Assembly (NCBI GenBank): GCA_031256015.1
Contig: JAIRRK010000201.1
Span: 1-10,191 of the forward strand
Direction: 5' to 3'
DNA length: 10,191 nt
Source of the DNA: Dysgonamonadaceae bacterium
GTDB lineage: Bacteria > Bacteroidota > Bacteroidia > Bacteroidales > Azobacteroidaceae
Part shown: positions 1-6,846 of the stretch, piece by piece
Layout: each line of letters opens with the position of its first letter
Position numbering within the stretch: position 1 is the stretch's first letter
The notes under the pieces: model-generated
Database searches by the model: none
Told to the model about the DNA's origin: nothing
The model's input: only the letters and a program-made list of their open reading frames with translations
Position numbers and translations under genes: made by a program

Positions 1-102
1 ATAAACCTGTTTCAAACAAAATATTCTTCATCAAGGTAAAAATTATTACTCGACGCAATAGTTGCTTTTATGCAATTTTTTGAATGAATATTGCCGTTTT
101 TA
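1..102. other. upstream spacer without recognisable gene
   Basis: This AT-rich stretch upstream of the trp promoter shows no credible coding region on either strand. An open frame exists on the minus strand (12-206), but it is low-complexity and covers the promoter and leader peptide. Small inverted repeats (for example TTGC at 62-65 with GCAA at 72-75 before a T run at 76-81) are too short to call a terminator. The neighbour to the left cannot be inferred. Confidence 0.5.
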
Positions 103-133
103 TTTGTGTATAAAAAATAAATGTATATATTTG
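103..133 (+). promoter_or_regulatory. Bacteroidetes-type promoter of the trp leader/operon
   Basis: A TTTG box at 103-106 and a TATATTTG box at 126-133 match the Bacteroidetes -33 (TTTG) and -7 (TAnnTTTG) elements. They are 19 bases apart, within the usual spacing for this sigma factor. Transcription would start at about 136-141, just before the leader peptide start at 155. Both boxes and the correct placement ahead of an attenuator make this convincing, although the start site itself is inferred. Confidence 0.75.
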
Positions 134-154
134 CAACTCGAAAAAGAAAAAACA

Positions 155-241
155 ATGATAATTCAATCAACTGATAATAATTTTTGGTGGTGGCGCTTAT
201 TCTCAAGCAAAAGAGTGAGTGGAATTGTCGTGCACTGTTAA
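155..241 (+). CDS. trpL: trp operon leader peptide (28 aa, three tandem Trp codons)
   Basis: This short reading frame starts with ATG at 155 and stops with TAA at 239-241. Residues 11-13 are Trp-Trp-Trp (TGG codons at 185-193), preceded by Asn-Asn-Phe and followed by Arg-Leu-Phe. Trp is the rarest residue in most proteins, so three in a row ahead of a trp operon is the hallmark of an attenuator peptide. The peptide probably has no function beyond being translated. A ribosome stalled at 185-193 for lack of charged tRNA-Trp would leave bases from about 215 onward free to pair. A ribosome reaching the stop codon would cover them. The start is A-rich with no clear Shine-Dalgarno, as is normal in this phylum. 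ATG 155 is the only ATG between the predicted transcription start and the Trp codons, and it is in frame with them. The upstream ATG at 121 is in another frame and stops at 172-174. Confidence 0.85.
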   Translation: MIIQSTDNNFWWWRLFSSKRVSGIVVHC

Positions 242-283
242 TTTAGGAGAAGTTCATATATATGCAAGGCCGGTTGTACTCAC
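215..283 (+). promoter_or_regulatory. predicted antiterminator hairpin of the trp attenuator
   Basis: Bases 215-234 can pair with 263-283. 215-220 (GTGAGT) pairs perfectly with 278-283 (ACTCAC), 231-234 (TGCA) pairs with 263-266, and the middle pairs imperfectly. I count about 14 Watson-Crick and 3 G-U pairs, with three mismatches and one bulged base. The 3' arm covers the whole 5' arm and loop of the terminator (266-281), so the two structures cannot coexist. The 5' arm lies 22 bases downstream of the last Trp codon and inside the leader reading frame, so ribosome position would decide which hairpin forms. I see no obvious 1:2 pause hairpin. The pairing was done by eye without energy calculation. 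Confidence 0.65.
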
Positions 284-300
284 AATCGGCCTTTTTTTTT
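266..300 (+). terminator. intrinsic terminator of the trp attenuator
   Basis: A 12-base-pair stem (266-277 with 282-293, one G-U pair) encloses the four-base loop ACTC and runs directly into nine T residues at 292-300. It sits 30 bases before the trpB start, after the leader peptide, so it would stop transcription before the operon when Trp is plentiful. It is the strongest terminator-like structure in the window. Its 5' arm and loop are also claimed by the antiterminator. Confidence 0.9.
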
Positions 301-330
301 AGTAATCAATTCAAAAAAAAATAAATTATA

Positions 331-1539
331 ATGCGAGAAACATTTCATGTAAACAACGATGGTTATTTCGGAGACTTCGGCGGAGCTTATATTCCCGAAA
401 TCCTCTATAACAACGTGGAAACGTTGCGAAATGCCTACAAAAAAATCATTAACGATACCCGGTTTCAACACGAGTACAACCGATTGCTTGCCGATTATGC
501 CGGGCGTCCTTCGCCACTCTATCATGCCCGCAGACTTTCGGAAAAGTATCGCTGTAAAATCTATCTGAAACGGGAAGATTTGAATCATACCGGCTCTCAT
601 AAGATAAACAATGCAATCGGACAAATTCTGCTGGCCCGAGAAATGGGTAAAACCCGCATCATAGCCGAAACCGGAGCCGGACAGCATGGTGTTGCCACAG
701 CTACGGTGTGCGCCCTGATGAATATGAAGTGCATCGTTTATATGGGTGAAACGGATGTGGAACGGCAACATCTGAATGTACAAAAAATGAAAATGCTCGG
801 AGCGGAAGTCGTTCCGGTCATCAGCGGAAACAGAACCCTGAAGGATGCAACCAACGAGGCTATCCGCGATTGGTGTTCTCATCCGGCCGATACGTACTAT
901 GTTATCGGCTCAACCGTGGGGCCGCATCCTTATCCCGATATGGTTGCCCGCCTGCAATCGGTAATCAGCAAGGAGATTAAAAAACAACTGACGGAAAAGG
1001 AACACCGAGAATATCCGGATTACCTTATTGCCTGTGTGGGCGGCGGAAGCAATGCCGCCGGGACAATCTACGAATACATGGATAACAGAGCGGTTCGTAT
1101 TCTTCTTGCCGAAGCAGGCGGAAAAGGAATCGATTCGGGAAAATCGGCCGCTACCATTCATCTGGGAACGACAGGAATTATTCACGGCGCAAAAACCTTA
1201 TTGATGCAAACCGAAGACGGACAAATAGAGGAACCGTACTCCATCTCGGCCGGATTGGATTACCCGGGAGTCGGACCGATGCACGCAAACATGGCTAAGC
1301 ATAAACGCTCGGAAGTTCTGGCCGTCGATGACGACGAGGCATTGGATGCCGCAATGGAATTAACACAACTGGAAGGAATCATCCCGGCACTGGAATCGGC
1401 TCATGCTTTGGGAATATTGAAGAAAAAACAATTCAACCCCGACGATGTGATTGTCTTATGCCTTTCCGGAAGAGGAGATAAAGATATGGAAACCTATATT
1501 AATACAACAAACAATCCTAAAATAACAACGAAGATATGA
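331..1539 (+). CDS. trpB: tryptophan synthase beta chain
   Basis: TrpB condenses indole with L-serine to give L-tryptophan in a PLP-dependent reaction, as the beta subunit of the cytoplasmic alpha2-beta2 complex with TrpA. At 402 residues it has the normal length of the TrpB1 type. The PLP-binding lysine is K91 in the HTGSHKINN motif, and the catalytic glutamate is E113 in AETGAGQHG. The cofactor phosphate loop GGGSN is at 237-241, and the C-terminal CLSGRGDKD motif is at 377-385. The start at 331 follows an A-rich stretch, lies 30 bases after the attenuator terminator, and gives the family N-terminus with [13 protein letters not shown] at 11-23. It is the first gene of the operon, whereas enterobacterial trp operons begin with trpE. 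Its stop overlaps the trpE start by four bases (ATGA), suggesting translational coupling. Expression is probably governed by the upstream attenuator. Confidence 0.97.
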   Translation: MRETFHVNNDGYFGDFGGAYIPEILYNNVETLRNAYKKIINDTRFQHEYNRLLADYAGRPSPLYHARRLSEKYRCKIYLKREDLNHTGSHKINNAIGQILLAREMGKTRIIAETGAGQHGVATATVCALMNMKCIVYMGETDVERQHLNVQKMKMLGAEVVPVISGNRTLKDATNEAIRDWCSHPADTYYVIGSTVGPHPYPDMVARLQSVISKEIKKQLTEKEHREYPDYLIACVGGGSNAAGTIYEYMDNRAVRILLAEAGGKGIDSGKSAATIHLGTTGIIHGAKTLLMQTEDGQIEEPYSISAGLDYPGVGPMHANMAKHKRSEVLAVDDDEALDAAMELTQLEGIIPALESAHALGILKKKQFNPDDVIVLCLSGRGDKDMETYINTTNNPKITTKI

Positions 1540-2939
1540 AAAAGACAACTGTAAACGTACAAAGCAAGTCGATATTGGCCGACTTGCAAACGCCGGTGAG
1601 CATCTACCTGAAAGTTCGCGATGTTTATCCGGAATCGGTACTGCTGGAATCGTCCGACTATCACGGAAACGAAAACTCTTTCTCGTTTATCGGCATCGAC
1701 CCGCTCGCCCGGTTTGAAGTGACCGACCATCAAACGCAAATAACTTTCCCCGACCGCAGTGTCGAAAAAATACCGGCAGGGAATATACCTCAACTGCTAA
1801 ACGATTTCATTCACTCGTTCGAAATCAAAGAAAACCGCAATACAACCGGATTCAACGGTTTGTTCGGCTACACCTCTTACGATGCGGTACAATACTTCGA
1901 AGATATTAATCCGAAGAAGCCGACGCCTCCCGTTATTTCGGTTCCGGACATGGTTTATATCTTTTATCGATTCATTATTGTAGTCAATCATTTCAAGAAT
2001 GAAATGACAATCGTCGAAAATCAAATAGAAGGAGACGAAAGCCGACTGAATCACATTTCGGGAATTTTGAATAACCGCAATTATGCTTCCTATAACTTTT
2101 CGGTTAAGGGAGAAGAACAATCCTTTACTCCCGACTCCGGATACAAAGAGATGGTTAAAGAGGGAATCAAACACTGCAAACGGGGCGATGTTTTCCAAAT
2201 TGTTCTTTCGCGCTGTTATTCTCAAGCCTTTTCGGGCGATGACTTTAAAGTTTACCGGGCATTACGTTCCATCAATCCGTCGCCTTATTTATTCTATTTC
2301 GATTTCGGTTCGTTTCGTGTTTTCGGGTCCAGTCCGGAAATTCATTGCGGAATATCCGGAGGGAAAGCTTACATCGACCCGATAGCCGGAACTTTCAAAC
2401 GAACCGGAGAAGATAAAAAAGACAAAGAGCTGGCCCAAAAGTTACTGGAAGACCCGAAAGAAAACGCCGAACACGTGATGCTGGTCGATTTGGCACGAAA
2501 CGATTTAAGCAAAAACACTCGGAATGTACATCTCGGATTTTATAAAGAAATACAGTATTATTCTCATGTCATTCATTTGGTTTCGCGGGTGATAGGAGAA
2601 GTGAAAGAAGGAAGCAACACCATCAAGATATTCGCCGACACGTTTCCGGCGGGAACGCTTTCGGGAGCTCCCAAAGTAAGAGCGATGGAATTAATCCGAG
2701 ACATCGAGCCTCATAACAGAGGCATATACGGAGGTTGTATAGGCTATATCGGCTTGAACGGTGATTTGAATCAAGCCATAACCATCCGCACATTCGTAAG
2801 TAAAAACAACAAGCTCTACTATCAGGCCGGAGCCGGAATCGTTTCCCGTTCCAACGAAGAATCGGAACTTCAGGAAGTGAATAACAAATTGGGAGCATTA
2901 AAAAAAGCCATCGATGCTGCGGAAGAGATTATTAACTAA
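1536..2939 (+). CDS. trpE: anthranilate synthase component I
   Basis: TrpE converts chorismate to anthranilate using ammonia supplied by the TrpG glutaminase. This is the first committed step of Trp synthesis. The 467-residue protein has an N-terminal regulatory domain with LLESS at 36-40, the motif that carries the feedback Trp-binding serine in characterised TrpE. The C-terminal chorismate-binding domain spans about 200-460. It contains PIAGT at 282-286, GSSPE at 264-268, [10 protein letters not shown] at 315-324 and [10 protein letters not shown] at 371-380. The alanine in PIAGT fits anthranilate synthase rather than aminodeoxychorismate synthase (PabB), which usually has PIKGT. No GATase domain is fused; trpG follows separately. 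The start ATG at 1536 overlaps the trpB stop. Two control layers are likely: attenuation of the operon and Trp feedback on the enzyme. Confidence 0.95.
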   Translation: MKKTTVNVQSKSILADLQTPVSIYLKVRDVYPESVLLESSDYHGNENSFSFIGIDPLARFEVTDHQTQITFPDRSVEKIPAGNIPQLLNDFIHSFEIKENRNTTGFNGLFGYTSYDAVQYFEDINPKKPTPPVISVPDMVYIFYRFIIVVNHFKNEMTIVENQIEGDESRLNHISGILNNRNYASYNFSVKGEEQSFTPDSGYKEMVKEGIKHCKRGDVFQIVLSRCYSQAFSGDDFKVYRALRSINPSPYLFYFDFGSFRVFGSSPEIHCGISGGKAYIDPIAGTFKRTGEDKKDKELAQKLLEDPKENAEHVMLVDLARNDLSKNTRNVHLGFYKEIQYYSHVIHLVSRVIGEVKEGSNTIKIFADTFPAGTLSGAPKVRAMELIRDIEPHNRGIYGGCIGYIGLNGDLNQAITIRTFVSKNNKLYYQAGAGIVSRSNEESELQEVNNKLGALKKAIDAAEEIIN

Positions 2940-2978
2940 CGGCCGGCGCGCCAATACTGATATGCAGATTCATACATT
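2940..2978 (+). other. trpE-trpG spacer with pure G/C run and mini-ORF
   Basis: This 39-base spacer is the only gap longer than six bases inside the trp operon. Bases 2940-2952 are all G or C, and 2945-2952 is the palindrome GGCGCGCC. A six-codon frame opens at ATG 2962 and its TGA (2980-2982) overlaps the trpG ATG (2979-2981). No promoter or terminator is visible. Confidence 0.5.
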
Positions 2979-3545
2979 ATGAAGATTCTTATTTTCGATA
3001 ACTACGATTCGTTCACGTATAACTTGGTTCATCTGGTTGGAGAACTCGGTTACGACAACACGGATGTATTTCGCAATAACAAAATCAGTCTCGAAGAGAT
3101 TGACCGATACGATAAAATCATTCTTTCTCCGGGACCGGGCATCCCCGAAGAGGCGGGTTTACTGCTTCCTTTAATCGAGCGGTATGCCGGTAAGAAAAGC
3201 ATTCTCGGAGTCTGCTTGGGACATCAGGCGATTGCTCAAAGTTTCGGAGGACAATTAATCAATCTGGAAGATGTTTATCACGGAGTTGCCACTCCGATAG
3301 AGATTGTATCAGGGGACTACATTTTCGAAACTTTACCGAAACGCCCTTTGGCAGGCAGGTATCACTCGTGGACGGTTGACAAGCATCGTTTCCCGAATGA
3401 ATTGGAAATCACCGCCACAGACGAAAACGGACAAATTATGGCATTGAAACATAAAACACACGACATTCACGGTGTTCAGTTTCATCCCGAATCAATTCTA
3501 ACTCCTGACGGAAAAGAAATAATCAAACAGTTTTTAAATCACTAA
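2979..3545 (+). CDS. trpG: anthranilate synthase component II (glutamine amidotransferase)
   Basis: TrpG hydrolyses glutamine and channels ammonia to TrpE. At 188 residues it is a stand-alone class I glutamine amidotransferase, with no TrpD fusion. Visible motifs are NYDSFTYN at 8-15, the oxyanion-region SPGPG at 50-54, and the nucleophile elbow GVCLGHQA with C79. The remaining triad residues are H169 and E171 in QFHPES. The start at 2979 gives the standard MKILIFDNYDSF N-terminus. It is the one gene of the operon with a longer upstream gap (39 bases), which holds a pure G/C run and a six-codon mini-ORF ending on its start codon. The same family includes PabA, and a dual role with PabB is possible but not shown here. 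Its place beside trpE supports the TrpG assignment. Confidence 0.95.
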   Translation: MKILIFDNYDSFTYNLVHLVGELGYDNTDVFRNNKISLEEIDRYDKIILSPGPGIPEEAGLLLPLIERYAGKKSILGVCLGHQAIAQSFGGQLINLEDVYHGVATPIEIVSGDYIFETLPKRPLAGRYHSWTVDKHRFPNELEITATDENGQIMALKHKTHDIHGVQFHPESILTPDGKEIIKQFLNH

Positions 3546-3550
3546 ATCAC

Positions 3551-4552
3551 ATGAAAGAAATATTAAGTCGTTTATTTGAACATCAATATTTGAATCGACA
3601 AGAAGCCAAAGCAATCTTGAGCAATATGGCTCAAGGAAAGTACAATGAGAGTCAGATTGCAGCTTTCATTACCGTTTATTTTATGCGCAGCATCAGTGTT
3701 GACGAGATACTGGGATTCAGAGATGCGCTGCTGGAAATGCGAGTTCCGGTCGAAGAATTAAAAGAGTATAATCCGGTCGATATTGTAGGCACGGGAGGAG
3801 ACGGAAAAAACACATTCAACATTTCAACGGCCGCTTGTTTCGTGACCGCCGGAGCCGGATATAAAGTGGTGAAACACGGAAATTATGGAGCAACATCAAT
3901 CAGTGGAGCCTCCAATGTAATGGAAGAACACGGTGTGAAATTCACTCAAGACATGAATATCCACAAACAATCCGTCGAGGAAACAAACATAGCTTATCTG
4001 CATGCGCCCCTTTTCAATTTGGCGTTAAAAACAGTGGCACCTGTCAGAAAATCGTTGGCCGTAAGGACTTTCTTCAATATTTTGGGGCCGATTGTCAATC
4101 CGATTATTCCCAAACGTCAGGTCTTGGGAGTGTACGATTTGAAAATGGCTCGCTTGTATAATTACATTTATCAGGAAAGCGGACACGATTTTTCCATTGT
4201 TCACAGCTTGGACGGATACGACGAGATTTCTCTTACCGATACATTCAAAATAATCAATAAGCACGAAGAAAGCATCTACAATCCCGAAGATTTGGGATTT
4301 AAGAAGATTGCTCCCGAAGAACTGTACGGAGGAAACAGTCCGAAAGAAGCCGCAAAAATATTTGACCGGGTTTTGAATAATCAGGCAACCGAAGCTCAAA
4401 AGAACGTCGTTATAATCAATGCGGCAACAGCCATTCAGACTTGCGATTCATCTTTCGACTTCAATACGTGTATTCAAAAAGCAAAAGAATCGTTGGAATC
4501 GGGAAAAGCCCTACAAACGCTTATCCGGTTCTTGGAAATAAACCGTCAATAA
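3551..4552 (+). CDS. trpD: anthranilate phosphoribosyltransferase
   Basis: TrpD transfers the phosphoribosyl group of PRPP to anthranilate, the second step of the pathway. The 333 residues match the usual stand-alone length. A helical N-terminal domain (about 1-70) precedes the nucleoside phosphorylase-like fold. The PRPP-binding loop GTGGDG is at 80-85 and NTFNIST at 87-93. KHGN at 108-111 leads into a glycine/serine-rich loop, and VRTFFNILGP is at 171-180. DE at 224-225 corresponds to the Mg-binding acidic pair. The KHGN loop continues as YGATSISGAS instead of the RSVSSKSGSAD type of many proteobacteria. I take this as lineage variation, not loss of function. It starts five bases after the trpG stop and ends one base before trpC. 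Confidence 0.95.
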   Translation: MKEILSRLFEHQYLNRQEAKAILSNMAQGKYNESQIAAFITVYFMRSISVDEILGFRDALLEMRVPVEELKEYNPVDIVGTGGDGKNTFNISTAACFVTAGAGYKVVKHGNYGATSISGASNVMEEHGVKFTQDMNIHKQSVEETNIAYLHAPLFNLALKTVAPVRKSLAVRTFFNILGPIVNPIIPKRQVLGVYDLKMARLYNYIYQESGHDFSIVHSLDGYDEISLTDTFKIINKHEESIYNPEDLGFKKIAPEELYGGNSPKEAAKIFDRVLNNQATEAQKNVVIINAATAIQTCDSSFDFNTCIQKAKESLESGKALQTLIRFLEINRQ

Positions 4553-4553
4553 G

Positions 4554-5339
4554 ATGAATATACTTGAAACAATTTGCGAAAACAAACACAAAGAAGTCGC
4601 CCAACAGAAAGAAGCCATTCCGTTGACTTACCTGAAAGGTTTATTAAACAGACAAAAGCGGGAAGTGATTTCATTCAAAAAAGCACTGTCCGAATCGGAA
4701 ACGGGAATCATCGCCGAGTTTAAACGGAAATCGCCGTCAAAAGGTCAGATTCATCCGAATGCTGATGTTGAATCTATCGTTTCCGGATACGAAAGAAACG
4801 GAGCGGCAGCTATTTCTTGTTTGACAGACAGCATGTTTTTCGGAGGGTCATTCAACGATTTTAAGATTGCTCGGAATACCATTTCTGCCGTTCCACTGCT
4901 TCGGAAAGATTTTATTGTGGACGAATATCAAGTTTACCAGTCGAAAGCAATCGGTGCCGACATTATTCTGCTGATTGCAGCTTGCCTTCATCCGGACCAA
5001 TCTTATCGATTTGCAAACATCGCTCACAGCTTGGAAATGGAAGTGTTGCTCGAAATTCACAACGAAGAAGAACTGGAACATATTCATCCGAATATAGATG
5101 TTGTGGGCATCAATAATCGTGATTTGAAAACATTCAAGACGGATATTCAGCATACGATTAATCTTTCAAAGAAGATTCCGGAATCATTTCTCAAAATATC
5201 GGAAAGCGGATTATCCGACCCTCAGATTATGATGCAATTACGTCCGGAAGGTTTCAAGGGATTTCTCATGGGAGAAACCTTTATGAAAACAGAGAATCCG
5301 GCGCAAACCTTGAACCGTTTTATAAAACAAATCAGATGA
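4554..5339 (+). CDS. trpC: indole-3-glycerol phosphate synthase
   Basis: TrpC closes the indole ring, converting carboxyphenylamino-deoxyribulose phosphate to indole-3-glycerol phosphate with loss of CO2 and water. At 261 residues it is a monofunctional TIM barrel, not fused to TrpF as in E. coli. Visible active-site residues are E55 and K57 in IAEFKRKSPSKG, and K118 in LLRKDFIVDEYQ (the general acid position). E167 is in LLEIHN, N188 in GINNRDL, and ISESG is at 215-219. The C-terminal phosphate site is GFLMGETFM at 236-244. It begins one base after the trpD stop and overlaps trpF by four bases (ATGA), indicating coupled translation. Confidence 0.96.
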   Translation: MNILETICENKHKEVAQQKEAIPLTYLKGLLNRQKREVISFKKALSESETGIIAEFKRKSPSKGQIHPNADVESIVSGYERNGAAAISCLTDSMFFGGSFNDFKIARNTISAVPLLRKDFIVDEYQVYQSKAIGADIILLIAACLHPDQSYRFANIAHSLEMEVLLEIHNEEELEHIHPNIDVVGINNRDLKTFKTDIQHTINLSKKIPESFLKISESGLSDPQIMMQLRPEGFKGFLMGETFMKTENPAQTLNRFIKQIR

Positions 5340-5953
5340 AGATAAAAGTTTGCGGAATGAAATATCCCGATAATATCAAAGAAGTGAATCAATTACCGAT
5401 TGATATGATGGGATTCGTATTTTATGATAAATCGCCTCGGTACATCGACAATTTATCTCCGGATGTAATGAAAACAATCAATCCGGAAATCCGGCGAACC
5501 GGTGTTTTTGTCGATGCTTCCATCGAGAAGATACAAGAAGCCGTTTATCGTTATTCGTTGGATATTGTTCAACTGCACGGAAATGAATCTCCGGAGTTTT
5601 GTCAATCGCTGAAACAGAACGACATTAAACTGATTAAAGCGTTCTCGATTGAAGTTCCCGAAGATTTTAATCCGACAAAGCTTTATGAAAACCAAATCGA
5701 TTATTTTCTGTTCGACACAAAAACCGCTCAATACGGAGGTTCCGGAAGGAAGTTCGACTGGGAAATCCTGTCCTTTTATCAAGGAAATATTCCTTTTATT
5801 TTAAGCGGAGGAATCAATGAAAGCGATACCGACAGGATTAAAAACATAAAGCATCCGGCATTCGCCGGAATCGATTTGAATAGTCGGTTTGAACTGTCTC
5901 CCGGTTTGAAAGACATAAAAAAATTAAACAAATTCGTTCAACATATTAAATAA
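5336..5953 (+). CDS. trpF: phosphoribosylanthranilate isomerase
   Basis: TrpF carries out the Amadori rearrangement of phosphoribosylanthranilate, the third pathway step. At 205 residues it is a monofunctional TIM barrel. The general base is C6 in KVCGM and the general acid D127 in FLFDTK. The phosphate-binding strands are LSGGI at 156-160 and GIDLNSRFE at 178-186. The latter differs from the more common GVDVSSGVE form, where a small Gly is replaced by Arg; this may be a lineage variant. The start codon overlaps the trpC stop, and trpA follows after six bases. The histidine-pathway relative HisA has different motifs and is excluded by context. Confidence 0.94.
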   Translation: MKIKVCGMKYPDNIKEVNQLPIDMMGFVFYDKSPRYIDNLSPDVMKTINPEIRRTGVFVDASIEKIQEAVYRYSLDIVQLHGNESPEFCQSLKQNDIKLIKAFSIEVPEDFNPTKLYENQIDYFLFDTKTAQYGGSGRKFDWEILSFYQGNIPFILSGGINESDTDRIKNIKHPAFAGIDLNSRFELSPGLKDIKKLNKFVQHIK

Positions 5954-5959
5954 TCCATT

Positions 5960-6733
5960 ATGAACAAGATAAATAAATTATTTCAAGAAAAACAAAAAGA
6001 GATTTTATCCATTTATTTCACGGCCGGATTTCCTCAATTAAACGACACAACCGAAATCATATCGGAATTACAGTCGGCCGGAATCGATTTAGTTGAAGTC
6101 GGGATTCCTTTTTCCGACCCGATGGCCGACGGACCGGCCATTCAGGAAAGCAGTGCAACGGCTCTCCGCAACGGAATGAACCTGAAAACACTGTTTAGTC
6201 AATTAGCTGCCGTGAAAGATAAAGTGAAAATTCCTCTTATCATGATGGGCTATCTCAATCCGATTATGCAGTACGGATTCGAAAAATTTTGCATGGATTG
6301 TCAAAACACCGGCATTTCGGGAATGATTATTCCGGACCTTCCGTTTAACGATTATCTGAAGGATTACAAAACCGTTACGGAAAAATACAATCTGAAAATG
6401 ATTATGCTGGTAACTCCCGAAACATCAGAAGAAAGAGTGCGGTTGATTGATGAAAATACCGATGGCTTTATTTATTTGGTTTCTTCGGCGTCCACAACAG
6501 GAGAACAAAAAAGCTTCGATGATAAAAAGCAGAACTATTTTCGGAAAATAAACCAAATGAGATTAAAGAATCCCTGTCTCATCGGATTTGGAATATCCAA
6601 CAAAGCAACCTTGCAATCAGCCTTCGACAATGCCTCCGGCGCCATTATCGGAAGTAAATTTATTCGTCTGCTATCTGAAAAGAAAAACATGAAAGAGGCC
6701 GTGCTTGAATTGAAACAATTGATATTAAAATAA
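5960..6733 (+). CDS. trpA: tryptophan synthase alpha chain
   Basis: TrpA cleaves indole-3-glycerol phosphate to indole and glyceraldehyde 3-phosphate and passes indole through the tunnel to TrpB. It is 257 residues long, slightly short of E. coli TrpA but complete. The catalytic residues E46 and D57 lie in [21 protein letters not shown] at 125-129 belongs to loop 2, and GFGISN at 209-214 is a phosphate-site motif. Loop 6 reads SSASTTG (175-181) where enterobacterial TrpA has SRAGVTG, so the Arg of that loop is replaced by Ser. The gene is last in the operon, far from its partner trpB which is first. No strong terminator follows it. Confidence 0.95.
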   Translation: MNKINKLFQEKQKEILSIYFTAGFPQLNDTTEIISELQSAGIDLVEVGIPFSDPMADGPAIQESSATALRNGMNLKTLFSQLAAVKDKVKIPLIMMGYLNPIMQYGFEKFCMDCQNTGISGMIIPDLPFNDYLKDYKTVTEKYNLKMIMLVTPETSEERVRLIDENTDGFIYLVSSASTTGEQKSFDDKKQNYFRKINQMRLKNPCLIGFGISNKATLQSAFDNASGAIIGSKFIRLLSEKKNMKEAVLELKQLILK

Positions 6734-6846
6734 TTTAATTTCTTTATTATATCGACAAAAGAAAAACGAAACTTCCACAAATAATTTGTAGCTTTGCACG
6801 CAACTTGGGAATGGTGTGATTTCGCAAGCTATTCAATAGATAAAGC
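6734..6846 (+). promoter_or_regulatory. trpA-ftsX intergenic region with probable ftsX promoter
   Basis: This 113-base gap contains TAGCTTTG at 6789-6796, a full match to the Bacteroidetes -7 element TAnnTTTG, followed by the often-seen CA. Transcription would start near 6800, leaving roughly 45 bases before the ftsX ATG. I find no TTTG at the expected -33 position (about 6764-6771), so only half the promoter is visible. A perfect short inverted repeat at 6777-6789 (6-base arms ACAAAT and ATTTGT around one A) runs into the -7 box. There is no G/C-rich hairpin with a T run, so read-through from trpA cannot be excluded. Confidence 0.5.

Noticed and set aside
62-81. TTGC/GCAA inverted repeat followed by six T as a terminator of an upstream gene
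   Set aside because: The stem has only four base pairs and weak G/C content, too little for an intrinsic terminator.
121-174. Alternative leader peptide from ATG 121
   Set aside because: It starts at or before the predicted transcription start, overlaps the -7 box, and stops at 172-174 before the Trp codons, which are in another frame.
12-206. Minus-strand open frame of 64 codons at the left edge
   Set aside because: It is low-complexity, rich in Ile/Asn/Tyr/Phe as expected from AT-rich DNA, resembles no family I know, and covers the trp promoter and Trp leader peptide on the other strand.
280-882. Minus-strand open frame of 200 codons opposite trpB
   Set aside because: It is antisense to a clearly conserved trpB, extends through the attenuator terminator, and has no recognisable motifs. 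It is a by-product of trpB codon use.
1797-2225. Minus-strand open frame of 142 codons inside trpE
   Set aside because: It lies fully within conserved trpE coding sequence and shows no domain or start signal.
4025-4399. Minus-strand open frame of 124 codons inside trpD
   Set aside because: It is a shadow of trpD, with no motif and no promoter.
6777-6789. ACAAAT-A-ATTTGT inverted repeat as terminator of the trp operon
   Set aside because: It is short and AT-only apart from two pairs, has a one-base loop and no T run. At most it is an operator candidate overlapping the ftsX promoter.
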